Assembly (NCBI GenBank): GCA_019352875.1
Contig: JAAAFW010000005.1
Coordinates: forward strand, 140,960 to 204,959
Source of the DNA: Pedobacter cryoconitis
GTDB lineage: Bacteria; Bacteroidota; Bacteroidia; Sphingobacteriales; Sphingobacteriaceae
DNA: 64,000 bases
Direction: 5' to 3'
Part shown: in pieces, positions 34,423 through 43,218 of the stretch
How positions within the stretch are numbered: the first letter of the stretch is position 1
Layout of the letters: each line of letters starts with the position of its first letter
Notes under the pieces: generated by a model
What the model saw: the letters and a program-made list of their open reading frames with translations, nothing else
The model's database searches: none
What the model was told of the DNA's origin: nothing
Made by a program: the position numbers and the translations under genes

Positions 34423-35724
34423 ATGATAAGAAACGCCGTTTTAATAACTGTATTTTTTTTATTCGCACAAAATGTATTGGGACAGAAGCAGAGTCCCCTC
34501 CACGACAGTATTTCCATTTTTTTTGACGAAATTAAAAAAGCTTCAGAAAAGAACACCGGACTTTGGAATAAAGGGTTATACGGACCTATGATTTTAATTG
34601 ATCCGCGGACCAGAGAGCTTGTTGCAAACGAACCTGATACCGCAGGTATATTAAAGCTTAATAGGAATATTTATTACGGAGTTTTGCCTGGTAATGTCAA
34701 CATTGCTAATACAGCTATAAACTGGAATGGGAAGAGATGGGCTATGATTATGCTTCCCCTTCCTCAAAACAAGCAAGACAGAATTAATTTACTAGCCCAT
34801 GAGTCATTTCATCGTATCCAGCCCTCTCTGGGATTTACACTCAGTAACGTTGAGAATAATCACCTTGATCAAAAGGACGGAAGAATTTATCTGCGTTTAG
34901 AACTGGAAGCATTGAAGAAAGCAATCAAATCCTCTTCAGAAAAAGAATTGCGGCATCACCTGACAAATGCCCTGACCTTTCGAAAATATCGGCATGCAAT
35001 TTATAGTAAATCAGATTCTACTGAAAACATATTGGAATTAAACGAAGGAATTGCAGAAGTTACGGGAGTCATAGTTAGTGGTAGAAATAAAGCACAGACA
35101 ACAACATTTTTTTTGAACGGAATAGATGGGTTTTATAGAAATCCCACATTTGTTCGTTCATTTGCCTACTATACCACTCCTGTTTATTTTTATCTACTGT
35201 ATAATAAAAATAAAACATGGTCTGAAAAAATCACAGCAAAAACTGATTTGACTTCCTATCTTATTAAGGCATTCAATGTTAACATCCCGATTGAACTAAA
35301 AACAACGGTCGAAAACATAGCCATTAATTATAATGGAGAAGTAATAATTCAGCAGGAAAAGGAAAGAGAAGAAAAGACTAAGCAGCTTATTGCTGAATAT
35401 AGATTCAAATTCATTGACCAACCTCATTTTGAGATAAAATTCGAGAAAATGAATGTTTCGTTTGACCCAAGGAATATTATTCCGATAGAAGATAAGGGAA
35501 CGGTTTACCCGAATATTAGAGTTACAGATTTATGGGGTATTTTGACAGTTGAAAATGGCGCATTGATGAGCTCAAACTGGGATAAAATTTCGATTTCAAA
35601 TCCTGCCAGAACAGAAGATAGAAAAATATTCGGTGATGGCTGGATACTTGAATTGACTGATGGCTATACAATAGAGAAGGATGGAGCAAGTGGAAACTAT
35701 AAGTTGAAGGTGATTGATCGATAA
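34423..35724 (+). CDS. Secreted HExxH protein, putative zinc metallopeptidase
   Basis: A 433-residue exported protein with a signal peptide (residues 1-20, ending VLGQ). LLAHESFHRIQP contains HExxH at about residues 126-130. LELNEGIAEVTG, about 80 residues later, could give the third zinc ligand Glu in the gluzincin manner. The last 80 residues look like a separate beta domain (VTDLWGILTVENGALMSSNW onward). I do not recognise the family, and the substrate is unknown. The gene is more AT-rich than its neighbours, lies just after a tRNA and is convergent with a two-component system, so acquisition by transfer is possible. Confidence 0.7.
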   Translation: MIRNAVLITVFFLFAQNVLGQKQSPLHDSISIFFDEIKKASEKNTGLWNKGLYGPMILIDPRTRELVANEPDTAGILKLNRNIYYGVLPGNVNIANTAINWNGKRWAMIMLPLPQNKQDRINLLAHESFHRIQPSLGFTLSNVENNHLDQKDGRIYLRLELEALKKAIKSSSEKELRHHLTNALTFRKYRHAIYSKSDSTENILELNEGIAEVTGVIVSGRNKAQTTTFFLNGIDGFYRNPTFVRSFAYYTTPVYFYLLYNKNKTWSEKITAKTDLTSYLIKAFNVNIPIELKTTVENIAINYNGEVIIQQEKEREEKTKQLIAEYRFKFIDQPHFEIKFEKMNVSFDPRNIIPIEDKGTVYPNIRVTDLWGILTVENGALMSSNWDKISISNPARTEDRKIFGDGWILELTDGYTIEKDGASGNYKLKVIDR

Positions 35725-35745
35725 TATAAAAATGATTTATATATA

Positions 35746-36384
35746 TTATGTAATTAAACCTAATTGAAAGGACATTCGGATTAATACGGCGACATTTTTG
35801 GCTTTAAATTTTTGAAGAAGGTTTCTCCGGTGCATTTCAATTGTTAATGGACTTACACAAAGCTGATCGGCGATAACAGTCGATGTCTCTCCGGCAGCAA
35901 TCAGCTTCAAGACCTCTAGCTCTCTCCGTGTCAGCTTTGGCACAGGCCCTTGCTCATAAACAGCCGGCTGAGTAATGATCTCTTCAATACCAGTACTAAA
36001 ACTTAACTGACCATTCATAACCTGTGCAATACTTGAAAGGAGCTCTTCTGACGACGCGTTTTTCAGCAGATACCCATTTGCCCCGTTCTGTAGCATCTGC
36101 ATAATCAGGCTACGCTCGTTGTGGTTCGTCAGGGCAATTACCCTTGTAACTGGTGCCATTGTTTTTATTTCTTTGCAGATATCCATTCCATTACAGTCCG
36201 GAAGACTGATATCCAGGATTACCACGTCCACTTCCTGCTCCTGCAAAAACGCGATTACATCCTGTCCTTTGGTGAAACTTGCCAGGACATTCAATTGCTC
36301 ATGAGAGCTGAGCAGTGCTTTCAGACCCTGAATAATCAGAGGATGATCATCTACGATCACCAGGTTAACTTGTTTTACAAACAT
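35746..36384 (-). CDS. NarL/FixJ-type response regulator
   Basis: A 212-residue two-component regulator. The receiver domain (residues 5-120) has the acidic pair VDDHP at 11-15, the phosphoacceptor Asp58 in VVILDISLPD, Thr in ALTNHNE, and Lys in YLLKNA. The LuxR-type helix-turn-helix (LTRRELEVLKLIAAGETSTV) is at about 147-205. Its start overlaps the end of the histidine kinase gene by 20 bases, so the two are coupled partners. Confidence 0.94.
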   Translation of the reverse strand: MFVKQVNLVIVDDHPLIIQGLKALLSSHEQLNVLASFTKGQDVIAFLQEQEVDVVILDISLPDCNGMDICKEIKTMAPVTRVIALTNHNERSLIMQMLQNGANGYLLKNASSEELLSSIAQVMNGQLSFSTGIEEIITQPAVYEQGPVPKLTRRELEVLKLIAAGETSTVIADQLCVSPLTIEMHRRNLLQKFKAKNVAVLIRMSFQLGLIT

Positions 36385-38353
36385 CCAGTTCTATATTTAT
36401 TATTGTTCCTTCATTAGGTGCAGAGTCCAGGTCTAGTTTTCCGTTCAGATATTCCACCCGGGCTTTTATATTTTCCAGGCCCATTCCGGCAGTTGGTATT
36501 ACGTGGTTAGTGTCAAAGCCCTTTCCATCGTCTTCAGCAGTGATCAGGAAGATATTCTCATTCTGACTACACTGGAGCATAATTGTGGAGGCTGATGCAT
36601 GACGTATGGCATTGGCCAGAATTTCCTGTATAATGCGGTAGATCATAATCTGGGTTTTCTCCGGCAGATCTTCCTGTATTCCAAAGGATTGAAATTCGAT
36701 CTTCAAGTCTGGGGTAGAGCAGGACATACACAGATCAAGAATTGCTCGTTCCAGGCCGAATTTGATAAGGGTCTCAGGCATCATGTTTTTTGCTATGCGC
36801 CGCAATTCGTTAAGAGAAGAGTCTACCTGACCGATTATTGCAGTTTTTGTTTCCAAAGATGGAGAGCCGCTTTTCTGAAATAAAGCCGACAGATGAAGTC
36901 TGACTCCGGCAAGCAGGCCACCTAGTCCGTCATGTAAATCTCTCGCCATTCGTTTTCGTTCACGTTCTTCACCCTCAATGACGGCAGAACTTACCTGTAG
37001 CTGTTCCTGTTGAGCCAATTCTTTGAGCTGCTGCTTATAACTTATTTTTTCCTGTTGTGCCAGGCGACGGCTTTTTTGATAATTGAGTAGGACTAGAAAT
37101 AAAAGCAATAAAAAAAACAGGACTGCGGCGGCCAGGAGCCAGCTCATTAATCTGTTATTCTCCGCACTATATTCTGCTTTGGCTTTTTGTGATTTGAGCA
37201 TTGAAATGTTATGGAGGTTCTCCTGATTACGGAAACGGACCTCCATTTCATAAATTTCCTTTTTGATATTACTTTCTGAAATACTGTCGTTCAGCCTGCT
37301 ATACTGCTCCATCCAGAAATAGGCATTTGGGAATTGTTTGTCTGCAGCGTAGACTTCGGCTATCGTTTTATACGCATTCCTTCTGACGTTAGAAAGCAAT
37401 TGAAATGTTTCATCCTTTTGCAACTCTTTGAATACTTTTTCAGCCGCTCTGTAATTATTCAGTTTCCTGAATGATTCCAGCTTTTCCAGTAATAATGCGT
37501 GATTTATATATTCGGTATGCAGTTCTGTAGCCAGTGCTAATCCTTTATCAGCACTTATCAGTGCTTTTTTATAATTTGAGGTCCTATTCAGGTACATACT
37601 CTCGGCAGCATAAAAATGCGAATTAATCGGCGATTCCGGGAAAGGTACCAGGCGTTTGTGCGCTTCATCAAGCATTGCAGCCGCTTCTTTGTATTCTTTA
37701 AGCAGGCAAAGCGTAGAAGATGCATCAATGTATACCGCGGCTACCCGGCTGGATTTACTTTTCGCTTTCTTAAGACCTTCTATTGCCATGGAAAAATAAG
37801 ATTTGGATTGCTTATTCTGACCGATATTGGATAACAGTGTGGCGAGGTCAGCATACATAAAATACAAGAGAATATCGCCTTTGCCTTTTTTCGTCAGGGG
37901 TATTGACTTGGAAATTATTGTATTTACTGCTTCGGTCTGTTTGTCATTAAGTTGGAGTACCGATGCATAGTTCAGCCATATTTTAGATCTAAACAGGTAG
38001 GCCTCATCGGTAGTAAACTTAGATAGTAGACTATCTGCTTTTTTATATAAGATAAGGCCGCGTTCGTCGTCGTCCGGAAGGAATGTCGCTTCGTAAAAAG
38101 GCTCGCCTGCTAAAAGAAAAGGATATGCCTGTGCCAGTTTATTGGCTTCTTTTAAGTACCACCTCGCTTGTTTTATATCAGTTTTGGAGAAAAATCCTGA
38201 TATGAAATAGTTGGCCTGGGCCCGGCTGCTGTCTCCAAGTGACTTATTTTGCGCCACTTTCTGCAGACTATCCAAATACCTGTTTTCTTTGGTGGGCATT
38301 TGCCCGGTCGCGAGCAAAGGAAATAAGATTAAAAGCCCAAGCAGTCTAATCAT
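36365..38353 (-). CDS. TPR-containing sensor histidine kinase (HisKA_3)
   Basis: A sensor kinase of 662 residues. A signal peptide (MIRLLGLLILFPLLATGQ) leads to a periplasmic region of about 370 residues with helical TPR-like repeats. A membrane segment (LLAAAVLFFLLLLFLVLL) and a short coiled coil follow. The HisKA_3 site RKRMARDLHDGLGGLLAG carries the phosphorylated His at about 473. The ATPase domain has ANAIRHA, EDDGKGFD and GMGLENIKARVEYL. The ATG at 38353 is preferred because it begins a clean signal peptide; an upstream in-frame start at 38458 would add 35 residues. The signal is unknown. Confidence 0.92.
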   Translation of the reverse strand: MIRLLGLLILFPLLATGQMPTKENRYLDSLQKVAQNKSLGDSSRAQANYFISGFFSKTDIKQARWYLKEANKLAQAYPFLLAGEPFYEATFLPDDDERGLILYKKADSLLSKFTTDEAYLFRSKIWLNYASVLQLNDKQTEAVNTIISKSIPLTKKGKGDILLYFMYADLATLLSNIGQNKQSKSYFSMAIEGLKKAKSKSSRVAAVYIDASSTLCLLKEYKEAAAMLDEAHKRLVPFPESPINSHFYAAESMYLNRTSNYKKALISADKGLALATELHTEYINHALLLEKLESFRKLNNYRAAEKVFKELQKDETFQLLSNVRRNAYKTIAEVYAADKQFPNAYFWMEQYSRLNDSISESNIKKEIYEMEVRFRNQENLHNISMLKSQKAKAEYSAENNRLMSWLLAAAVLFFLLLLFLVLLNYQKSRRLAQQEKISYKQQLKELAQQEQLQVSSAVIEGEERERKRMARDLHDGLGGLLAGVRLHLSALFQKSGSPSLETKTAIIGQVDSSLNELRRIAKNMMPETLIKFGLERAILDLCMSCSTPDLKIEFQSFGIQEDLPEKTQIMIYRIIQEILANAIRHASASTIMLQCSQNENIFLITAEDDGKGFDTNHVIPTAGMGLENIKARVEYLNGKLDLDSAPNEGTIINIELDVCKTS

Positions 38354-38402
38354 CCCGGTAAAATAATAATTAATCGGAAAAATGCTGAAGATTTCCAAAA
38401 AA

Positions 38403-38418
38403 TACTGGAAAACCAGTA
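38403..38418. promoter_or_regulatory. 16-base inverted repeat between kinase and lipoprotein genes
   Basis: TACTGGAAAACCAGTA has two perfect 6-base arms and a 4-base centre. It lies in the 165-base divergent region, 50 bases upstream of the kinase ATG. The outline TACT...AGTA resembles NarL/LuxR-type response-regulator sites, so it is a candidate operator for the adjacent regulator. Confidence 0.4.
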
Positions 38419-38442
38419 GATATTTTATCTGGAATCCGGGTA

Positions 38443-38473
38443 TTGTGGTAATTGGCAAATCGCGATAGTTTTG
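38443..38473 (+). promoter_or_regulatory. Promoter of the MmpS-like lipoprotein gene
   Basis: TTG (38443-38445), a 20-base spacer and TAGTTTTG (38466-38473) match the Bacteroidota consensus. The predicted start near 38480 gives a leader of about 40 bases and excludes the upstream in-frame start at 38471. Confidence 0.65.
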
Positions 38474-38518
38474 CCGTCAATTACATTAATTATCAATCTA
38501 TTAAATTTACATCAACCT

Positions 38519-38938
38519 ATGAAAAAGTTTAAACAAAAGATCCAATGGTTAAAAATGATAGCTGTACCGTGTCTGTTACTCCTTGTGCTGTCGAGTTCAT
38601 GCTCTAAAGACAAAGATAATAACCCGGAAGGTGGCAATTCCTATCCAAAAGAGGTAAATGTAGAATACCGTCTAACTTCTGTAAGTGGAATAACTTCAGG
38701 AGATGTAATTTATCACAATGCAACAGGAGGAAATACGCTGCTTGATAAAGTTGCCCTTCCGTACTCAGTAAAGTTTAAAAGAACTGTAAACTTTACCGAC
38801 AACCTTGCAATCAGCATTAATGCTTTAGGGTCTGGAGAAGTTAAAGCAGAAATCCTGGTAGATGATAAAGTTGTAGCAACTCAAAATTATTCGGGTACCT
38901 CTGTTGTTACTGGTACTGCAGTTTATATTTTCAAGTAA
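38519..38938 (+). CDS. Small lipoprotein with MmpS-like beta domain
   Basis: A 139-residue lipoprotein. A lysine-rich start (MKKFKQKIQWLK) leads to a hydrophobic stretch and the lipobox SSSCSKDKD, giving a lipidated Cys at about residue 30. The mature part is a compact beta domain with the pattern VEYRLTSVSG...VALPYSVKF...GSGEVKAEILVDDKVVATQNYSG, which resembles the MmpS-like domain (Ig-like fold). Its role is unknown. It is divergent from the two-component system and may be its target or partner. A terminator follows. Confidence 0.78.
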   Translation: MKKFKQKIQWLKMIAVPCLLLLVLSSSCSKDKDNNPEGGNSYPKEVNVEYRLTSVSGITSGDVIYHNATGGNTLLDKVALPYSVKFKRTVNFTDNLAISINALGSGEVKAEILVDDKVVATQNYSGTSVVTGTAVYIFK

Positions 38939-38960
38939 GATTTTAGAAAACTGTGAGTCA

Positions 38961-38996
38961 AAACCTGTGTCTTTAACTAAGGCACAGGTTTTTTTA
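38961..38996 (+). terminator. Terminator of the MmpS-like lipoprotein gene
   Basis: AAACCTGTGTC (38961-38971) pairs with GGCACAGGTTT (38981-38991), with one wobble and a 9-base loop, followed by a T7 run. Confidence 0.82.
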
Positions 38997-39126
38997 TAGA
39001 CTGAATCGTCCCTTCTAAGCGAACCTAGACGCAACACTTTGTTGCTAAGTTCCACACTTTTTTATTCAAATATTCAATAAAAAGCCTGTTTTTGGCCTTA
39101 AAACGGCACGGCATAATAGTTGGACT

Positions 39127-40614
39127 ATGGCAAAATATAGAAAAACTTATATGCCATTCCAAATGATGAATTTAACAGAAGATAGAACTAGCTTAATAGA
39201 AGCATCGGAATCAGTAGCTACATTAAATGTACATGAAAAATTGGTTCGTGACAAGAGTTTCATAAAAAAAATAACGAAAGCCACTTTAACACCTCTGAAT
39301 TATACTATTCTGATCAGCGCATTTTTAATGTTACTTGGTGGTGCTTTCCTCGTTTATAAATTACAACCACAATTTGAGCAGATCCATTTAGCAAGAATGG
39401 AAACTATGTGGGGAACCGCACTTATAATTACTGGTATAGTATTGCTTACTGTACAAGTTTCTTTTATACTTTATATGGTTTTCCTTTATCTGCGTTATAA
39501 ACCGGTTAAATCTGTTACAGATGATAAGCTTCCTTCAGTTACTGTTATTGTGCCAGCTTATAATGAAGGAAAACTAGTTTGGGAAACACTGCTCAGTCTG
39601 GCTGCGAGTGATTATCCAGATCAGAAGATTCAGATTATTTCTATAGATGACGGTAGCCAGGATGATACATGGTACTGGATGAAAAAGGCTAAAGCTCATT
39701 TAGGTGACCGCCTTTCGATTTATCAGCAGCCTAAGAACATGGGTAAAAGACATGCTTTACACCGTGGGTTTAAAATGGCAGCAGGTGATGTATTTGTTAC
39801 TGTAGACAGTGATTCAATCGTTAAAAAAGATACTTTACGGAATCTGGTGAGCCCATTTGTGACCAATGAAAAATGTGGTGCAGTAGCAGGAAATGTTCGT
39901 GTGCTGAACGATAAATCAGCGATGATTCCCAGAATGCTGAACGTAAGTTTTGTTTTCAGTTTTGAGTTTGTGCGTTCTGCGCAAAGTGCAATTGGTAGTG
40001 TGTTTTGCACACCAGGTGCCTTGGCAGCTTACAAAAAAGATGCAGTTTTAGCCTGTTTAGAAGACTGGATGAATCAAACCTTTATGGGAAAACCAACAGA
40101 TATTGGTGAAGATCGTGCAATGACTAATATGATTCTGAAACAAGGTTACCATGTGTTATTCCAAAGAAATGCATTAGTGTTAACTAACATCCCTGAAAAA
40201 TATACAAGCTTGTATAAGATGTTTATCAGATGGGAACGCAGCAATGTACGTGAGAACATAATGATGAGTAAATTCGCTTTTACAAAGTTCCGTAAAGAAT
40301 CAACCACCGGAACCAGAATATTATTAATGGTTCAGTGGTTAAATGTTCTGATGGCTTTCCCTTTTACTTTGTTGATGGCCTTTTTAGTGATTACGCAACC
40401 AGTGCTTTTCATTAGTGCGACCCTTTTAAGTATCCTTATCTTTTCAAGTATACAAATGTTCTTTTATGCTAAAAAGCACGGTATATCTGAGTCGTTCTGG
40501 GCATATCCTTATAGTATTTTCTATGCCTTTGCTTTGTTCTGGATTACTCCATACGCTATCGCAACAGCAGGAAAAAGCGGATGGCTTACACGTGGACTGG
40601 CAGACAAAAATTAA
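39127..40614 (+). CDS. Membrane-bound family 2 glycosyltransferase
   Basis: A 495-residue polytopic glycosyltransferase. Two membrane segments lie at about 57-80 and 95-120. The GT2 catalytic domain (about 135-370) has VIVPAYNEGK, the nucleotide Asp in ISIDDGSQDD, the DxD in TVDSDS, and the acceptor Asp in IGEDRAMTN. RWERSN fits the Q/RxxRW motif of processive synthases. Further membrane segments lie at about 395-445 and 455-480. This is the layout of hyaluronan, chitin or poly-N-acetylglucosamine-type synthases, so it probably makes or exports a polysaccharide, but the product is unknown. It is a single-gene unit with its own terminator. Confidence 0.9.
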   Translation: MAKYRKTYMPFQMMNLTEDRTSLIEASESVATLNVHEKLVRDKSFIKKITKATLTPLNYTILISAFLMLLGGAFLVYKLQPQFEQIHLARMETMWGTALIITGIVLLTVQVSFILYMVFLYLRYKPVKSVTDDKLPSVTVIVPAYNEGKLVWETLLSLAASDYPDQKIQIISIDDGSQDDTWYWMKKAKAHLGDRLSIYQQPKNMGKRHALHRGFKMAAGDVFVTVDSDSIVKKDTLRNLVSPFVTNEKCGAVAGNVRVLNDKSAMIPRMLNVSFVFSFEFVRSAQSAIGSVFCTPGALAAYKKDAVLACLEDWMNQTFMGKPTDIGEDRAMTNMILKQGYHVLFQRNALVLTNIPEKYTSLYKMFIRWERSNVRENIMMSKFAFTKFRKESTTGTRILLMVQWLNVLMAFPFTLLMAFLVITQPVLFISATLLSILIFSSIQMFFYAKKHGISESFWAYPYSIFYAFALFWITPYAIATAGKSGWLTRGLADKN

Positions 40615-40639
40615 TATCAGTCACCCTAAACCATAAATA

Positions 40640-40672
40640 GCGTCTTAAGTTTATACTTAAGGCGCTTTTTTT
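40640..40672 (+). terminator. Terminator of the glycosyltransferase gene
   Basis: GCGTCTTAAG (40640-40649) pairs with CTTAAGGCGC (40656-40665) with one wobble, followed by T7. Confidence 0.88.
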
Positions 40673-40752
40673 ATTTTAAATTAGCAGTCTGGCTCTCAAC
40701 TCTATATCAGATTCCGGAAAATATCAATGCAAATTATCTCTATTAATATTGC

Positions 40753-40786
40753 TTGCAAATTATTGCAATTTTGCATTACTTTGCAA
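40753..40786. promoter_or_regulatory. Phased TTGCAA hexamers before the MFS-DeoR operon
   Basis: Three copies of the self-complementary hexamer TTGCAA (40753, 40763, 40781) and one TTGCAT (40771) are spaced 10, 8 and 10 bases apart. They end 14 bases before the MFS gene ATG. A helical repeat of about 10 bases puts the sites on one face of the DNA, as expected for a cooperative repressor. The DeoR-family regulator encoded downstream is the natural candidate. Confidence 0.5.
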
Positions 40787-40799
40787 CATTAAATAATGA

Positions 40800-41972
40800 A
40801 TGATGTCGGAAATGATAACCAAAGCAAAAAATGCGACCAGAAGTATATTCCTGGTTTGCGGATTAGGAATCTCCAGCTGGGCACCTATGGTTCCTTTTGC
40901 AAAAGAGAGACTTCAATTAAATGATGCCAGCCTGGGGCTGCTTCTGCTGCTATTAGGTGGTGGTGCAATTACGATGATGCCCATTAGTGGTTATCTTGGG
41001 CATAAATATGGAAACAGGATTGTAATTCTCATTGCGACGCTGGTTATAGCAGCTATGCTACCTTTATTGTTATTCATGAATACAGTATGGACGATGGCTA
41101 TATGTCTGTTTATCTTCGGTTCTGCGATTGGTACTGTAGACGTTGCGATGAATTCACATGCTGTACAGGTCGAACATATATATGGTAAGCCGATCATGTC
41201 TTCTTTTCATGGTCTTTTTAGTACCGGTGGATTATTTGGTGCATTAGGTCTGGGCTTCCTGATTAAAATGGGACTTACCCCAATAGCTACCGCTTTAAGC
41301 ATCTCTGTACTGCTCGTCCTCATCGTTTTCCGTTTTTATAACTCATTTCTGGATCGCGCTACACAAATGCGTATCGGGCAGGAGCAGTCTTCTGGTATTG
41401 TTGCTGCTAAAAACAATACACGGCCATGGTTAAAAAAGAGTGTTCTGTTTTTAGGTATGATGTGCTTTTTCGTCTTTTTATCAGAAGGAGCCATGCTGGA
41501 CTGGAGTGCTGTCTTCCTGCATGAAAACCGGGGTGTAGAAGAAGAACTGGCGGGAATGGGATATGCTGCTTTTTCAGTAGCAATGGCTACCATGCGTTTA
41601 TTTGGTGACGGAATTGTTTCCCGGTTAAGCGGCCGGGTTGTCGTTGTCGGTGGGAGTTTGATCGCTGCGACCGGACTTTCAATCGTTGTATTTACACCTT
41701 GGGCGGCCGCGTCTTTATTTGGATTTGTATTGCTCGGTCTGGGGGCGGCTAATATTGTTCCGGTATTCTTTAGCGAAGCTGGCAGACTAAAGAACATTCC
41801 AGCTTCAGTCTCCATTCCTGTTATTACCACTATAGGTTATGCAGGACAACTGGCGGGACCGGCATTGTTAGGCTTCATTGCGCACGGGTTCTCTCTACCT
41901 ATTGCCCTTGGGTTTACCGGATCATTATTTTTAATAGTAGCTTTGGCATATACCTTTAAGAAAACAGTCTGA
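40800..41972 (+). CDS. MFS transporter (sugar/fucose permease-like)
   Basis: A 390-residue inner-membrane transporter with about 12 hydrophobic segments. SISGYLGHKYGNR-like residues (ISGYLGHKYGNRIV) form the MFS loop 2-3 motif. The pattern VDVAMNSHAVQVE and ASSFHGLFSTGG-like blocks (SSFHGLFSTGGLFGALG) is that of the YbjJ/fucose-permease group. The substrate is unknown; a sugar or related metabolite is plausible because a DeoR regulator follows by 31 bases. Two adjacent ATGs (40800, 40803) are possible starts. Confidence 0.9.
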   Translation: MMSEMITKAKNATRSIFLVCGLGISSWAPMVPFAKERLQLNDASLGLLLLLLGGGAITMMPISGYLGHKYGNRIVILIATLVIAAMLPLLLFMNTVWTMAICLFIFGSAIGTVDVAMNSHAVQVEHIYGKPIMSSFHGLFSTGGLFGALGLGFLIKMGLTPIATALSISVLLVLIVFRFYNSFLDRATQMRIGQEQSSGIVAAKNNTRPWLKKSVLFLGMMCFFVFLSEGAMLDWSAVFLHENRGVEEELAGMGYAAFSVAMATMRLFGDGIVSRLSGRVVVVGGSLIAATGLSIVVFTPWAAASLFGFVLLGLGAANIVPVFFSEAGRLKNIPASVSIPVITTIGYAGQLAGPALLGFIAHGFSLPIALGFTGSLFLIVALAYTFKKTV

Positions 41973-42003
41973 TATTAATTTTAACGGGTACTCATTAAAT
42001 AAA

Positions 42004-42753
42004 ATGCTAAAAGAAGAACGCTTTGATCATATCCTCAACTTATTGAAGAAAGAAAATAAAGTAGGTTATGATCAGCTGGCAGCGGAGTTGCATGTATCGG
42101 AAGATACTATCCGCAGGGATATTGATACGTTATACCAAAATGGTCTGCTGTCAAAAGTACGGGGAGGGGCAATCTCTCTTGCAAAGAACCCGCTGAGTTT
42201 TCAGGACAGATCTTCACATCTGTCAGCAGGAAAAGTAGCAATTGCATTGAAGGCGAGACAGTTCATTAAAAACGGGCAGACTATATTTATGGATGGCGGT
42301 ACCACTGTATGTGCCATTGCCGCCAGTTTACCGCTGGATTCCAATATCAGGGTAATTACAAATAATATGGCACTGATACCGATCTTGTCCGGGTTTAAAA
42401 ATATTGAAGTCATTGTATTGGGTGGCACATATAACAGGGATACTCAAACCAATTCGAGCCTGCGTACCATAGATGAAGCCAGGGATTATATTGCGGACTG
42501 CTATTTTATGGGGGCTTGCGCTTTGCATCATGAATTAGGCGTGACATCAGTTTTCAATGACGAGGCAGGTGTTAAACGCGCAATGATCAGTAATGCCAAG
42601 AAAATAATTGTGTTAGGCAATGTAGAAAAACTGAGTACTACAGAACCTTTTAGAGTTTGTGATCTTGAACAGGTCAATGTATTGATCACCGACCTGCCAA
42701 GTGATAGCGATTTACTTGATTCTTACAGGAGTCTGGGTATCCGGCTCGTTTAA
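42004..42753 (+). CDS. DeoR/GlpR family transcriptional regulator
   Basis: A 249-residue repressor-type regulator. The N-terminal helix-turn-helix (residues 6-56) includes VSEDTIRRDIDTLYQNGLLSK followed by VRGGAI. The effector domain, of the phosphosugar-binding isomerase-like fold, has MDGGTTVCAIA and TNNMALIPIL. It usually senses a sugar phosphate. It sits between the MFS gene and a GNAT gene with 31- and 15-base gaps and probably controls the operon through the upstream TTGCAA sites. Confidence 0.92.
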   Translation: MLKEERFDHILNLLKKENKVGYDQLAAELHVSEDTIRRDIDTLYQNGLLSKVRGGAISLAKNPLSFQDRSSHLSAGKVAIALKARQFIKNGQTIFMDGGTTVCAIAASLPLDSNIRVITNNMALIPILSGFKNIEVIVLGGTYNRDTQTNSSLRTIDEARDYIADCYFMGACALHHELGVTSVFNDEAGVKRAMISNAKKIIVLGNVEKLSTTEPFRVCDLEQVNVLITDLPSDSDLLDSYRSLGIRLV

Positions 42754-42768
42754 CGCAGTATTTAACTT

Positions 42769-43206
42769 ATGAAAAAGATTGTTAAATCACGGCCGGAGCA
42801 CGAAGACCAAATCGTTTCCATATGGCTGGAAGCCTCTAAGATTGCACATCATTTTATACCAGCCTCCTATTGGGAAGAACATGTAGAAGAAATGCGAACG
42901 GTTTATTTGCCATCTAGTGAGACCTTTGTATATGAAGATCAGCAAACGCTGGGTATTTCAGGTTTCATCTCGATGATAGACAATTATGTCGCCGCAGTTT
43001 TCGTCTCTCCAGGTTTTCAGGGACAGGGGATAGGAACACTGCTGCTTGATTTCGCAAAAACCAGATACCGGGAATTAGATCTTGGTGTGTATGTGAAAAA
43101 CAAAGAAGCAATTACTTTCTATACCAAAAATGGTTTCCTGCCTGTTATGCAGAAAGTAGAAGAAAACACTGGTGAAATGGAGCTTGTTATGCTTTACCGC
43201 AGATAA
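42769..43206 (+). CDS. GNAT family N-acetyltransferase
   Basis: A 145-residue single-domain acetyltransferase. The acetyl-CoA motif VSPGFQGQGIGTLLLDFAK is at about residues 82-100, followed by VYVKNKEAITFYTKNGF. It resembles the small YjaB/YiaC-type enzymes. The substrate is unknown. It ends the MFS-DeoR operon and is convergent with a lipoprotein gene 12 bases away. Confidence 0.88.
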   Translation: MKKIVKSRPEHEDQIVSIWLEASKIAHHFIPASYWEEHVEEMRTVYLPSSETFVYEDQQTLGISGFISMIDNYVAAVFVSPGFQGQGIGTLLLDFAKTRYRELDLGVYVKNKEAITFYTKNGFLPVMQKVEENTGEMELVMLYRR

Positions 43207-43218
43207 AATAAAATACAC

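Noticed and set aside
34281..35925. Search for a duplicated tRNA-Ser 3' end (attachment site) downstream
   Set aside because: Only a 9-base match (CTCTCTCCG) near 35920 inside the response regulator gene; too short, and no integrase.
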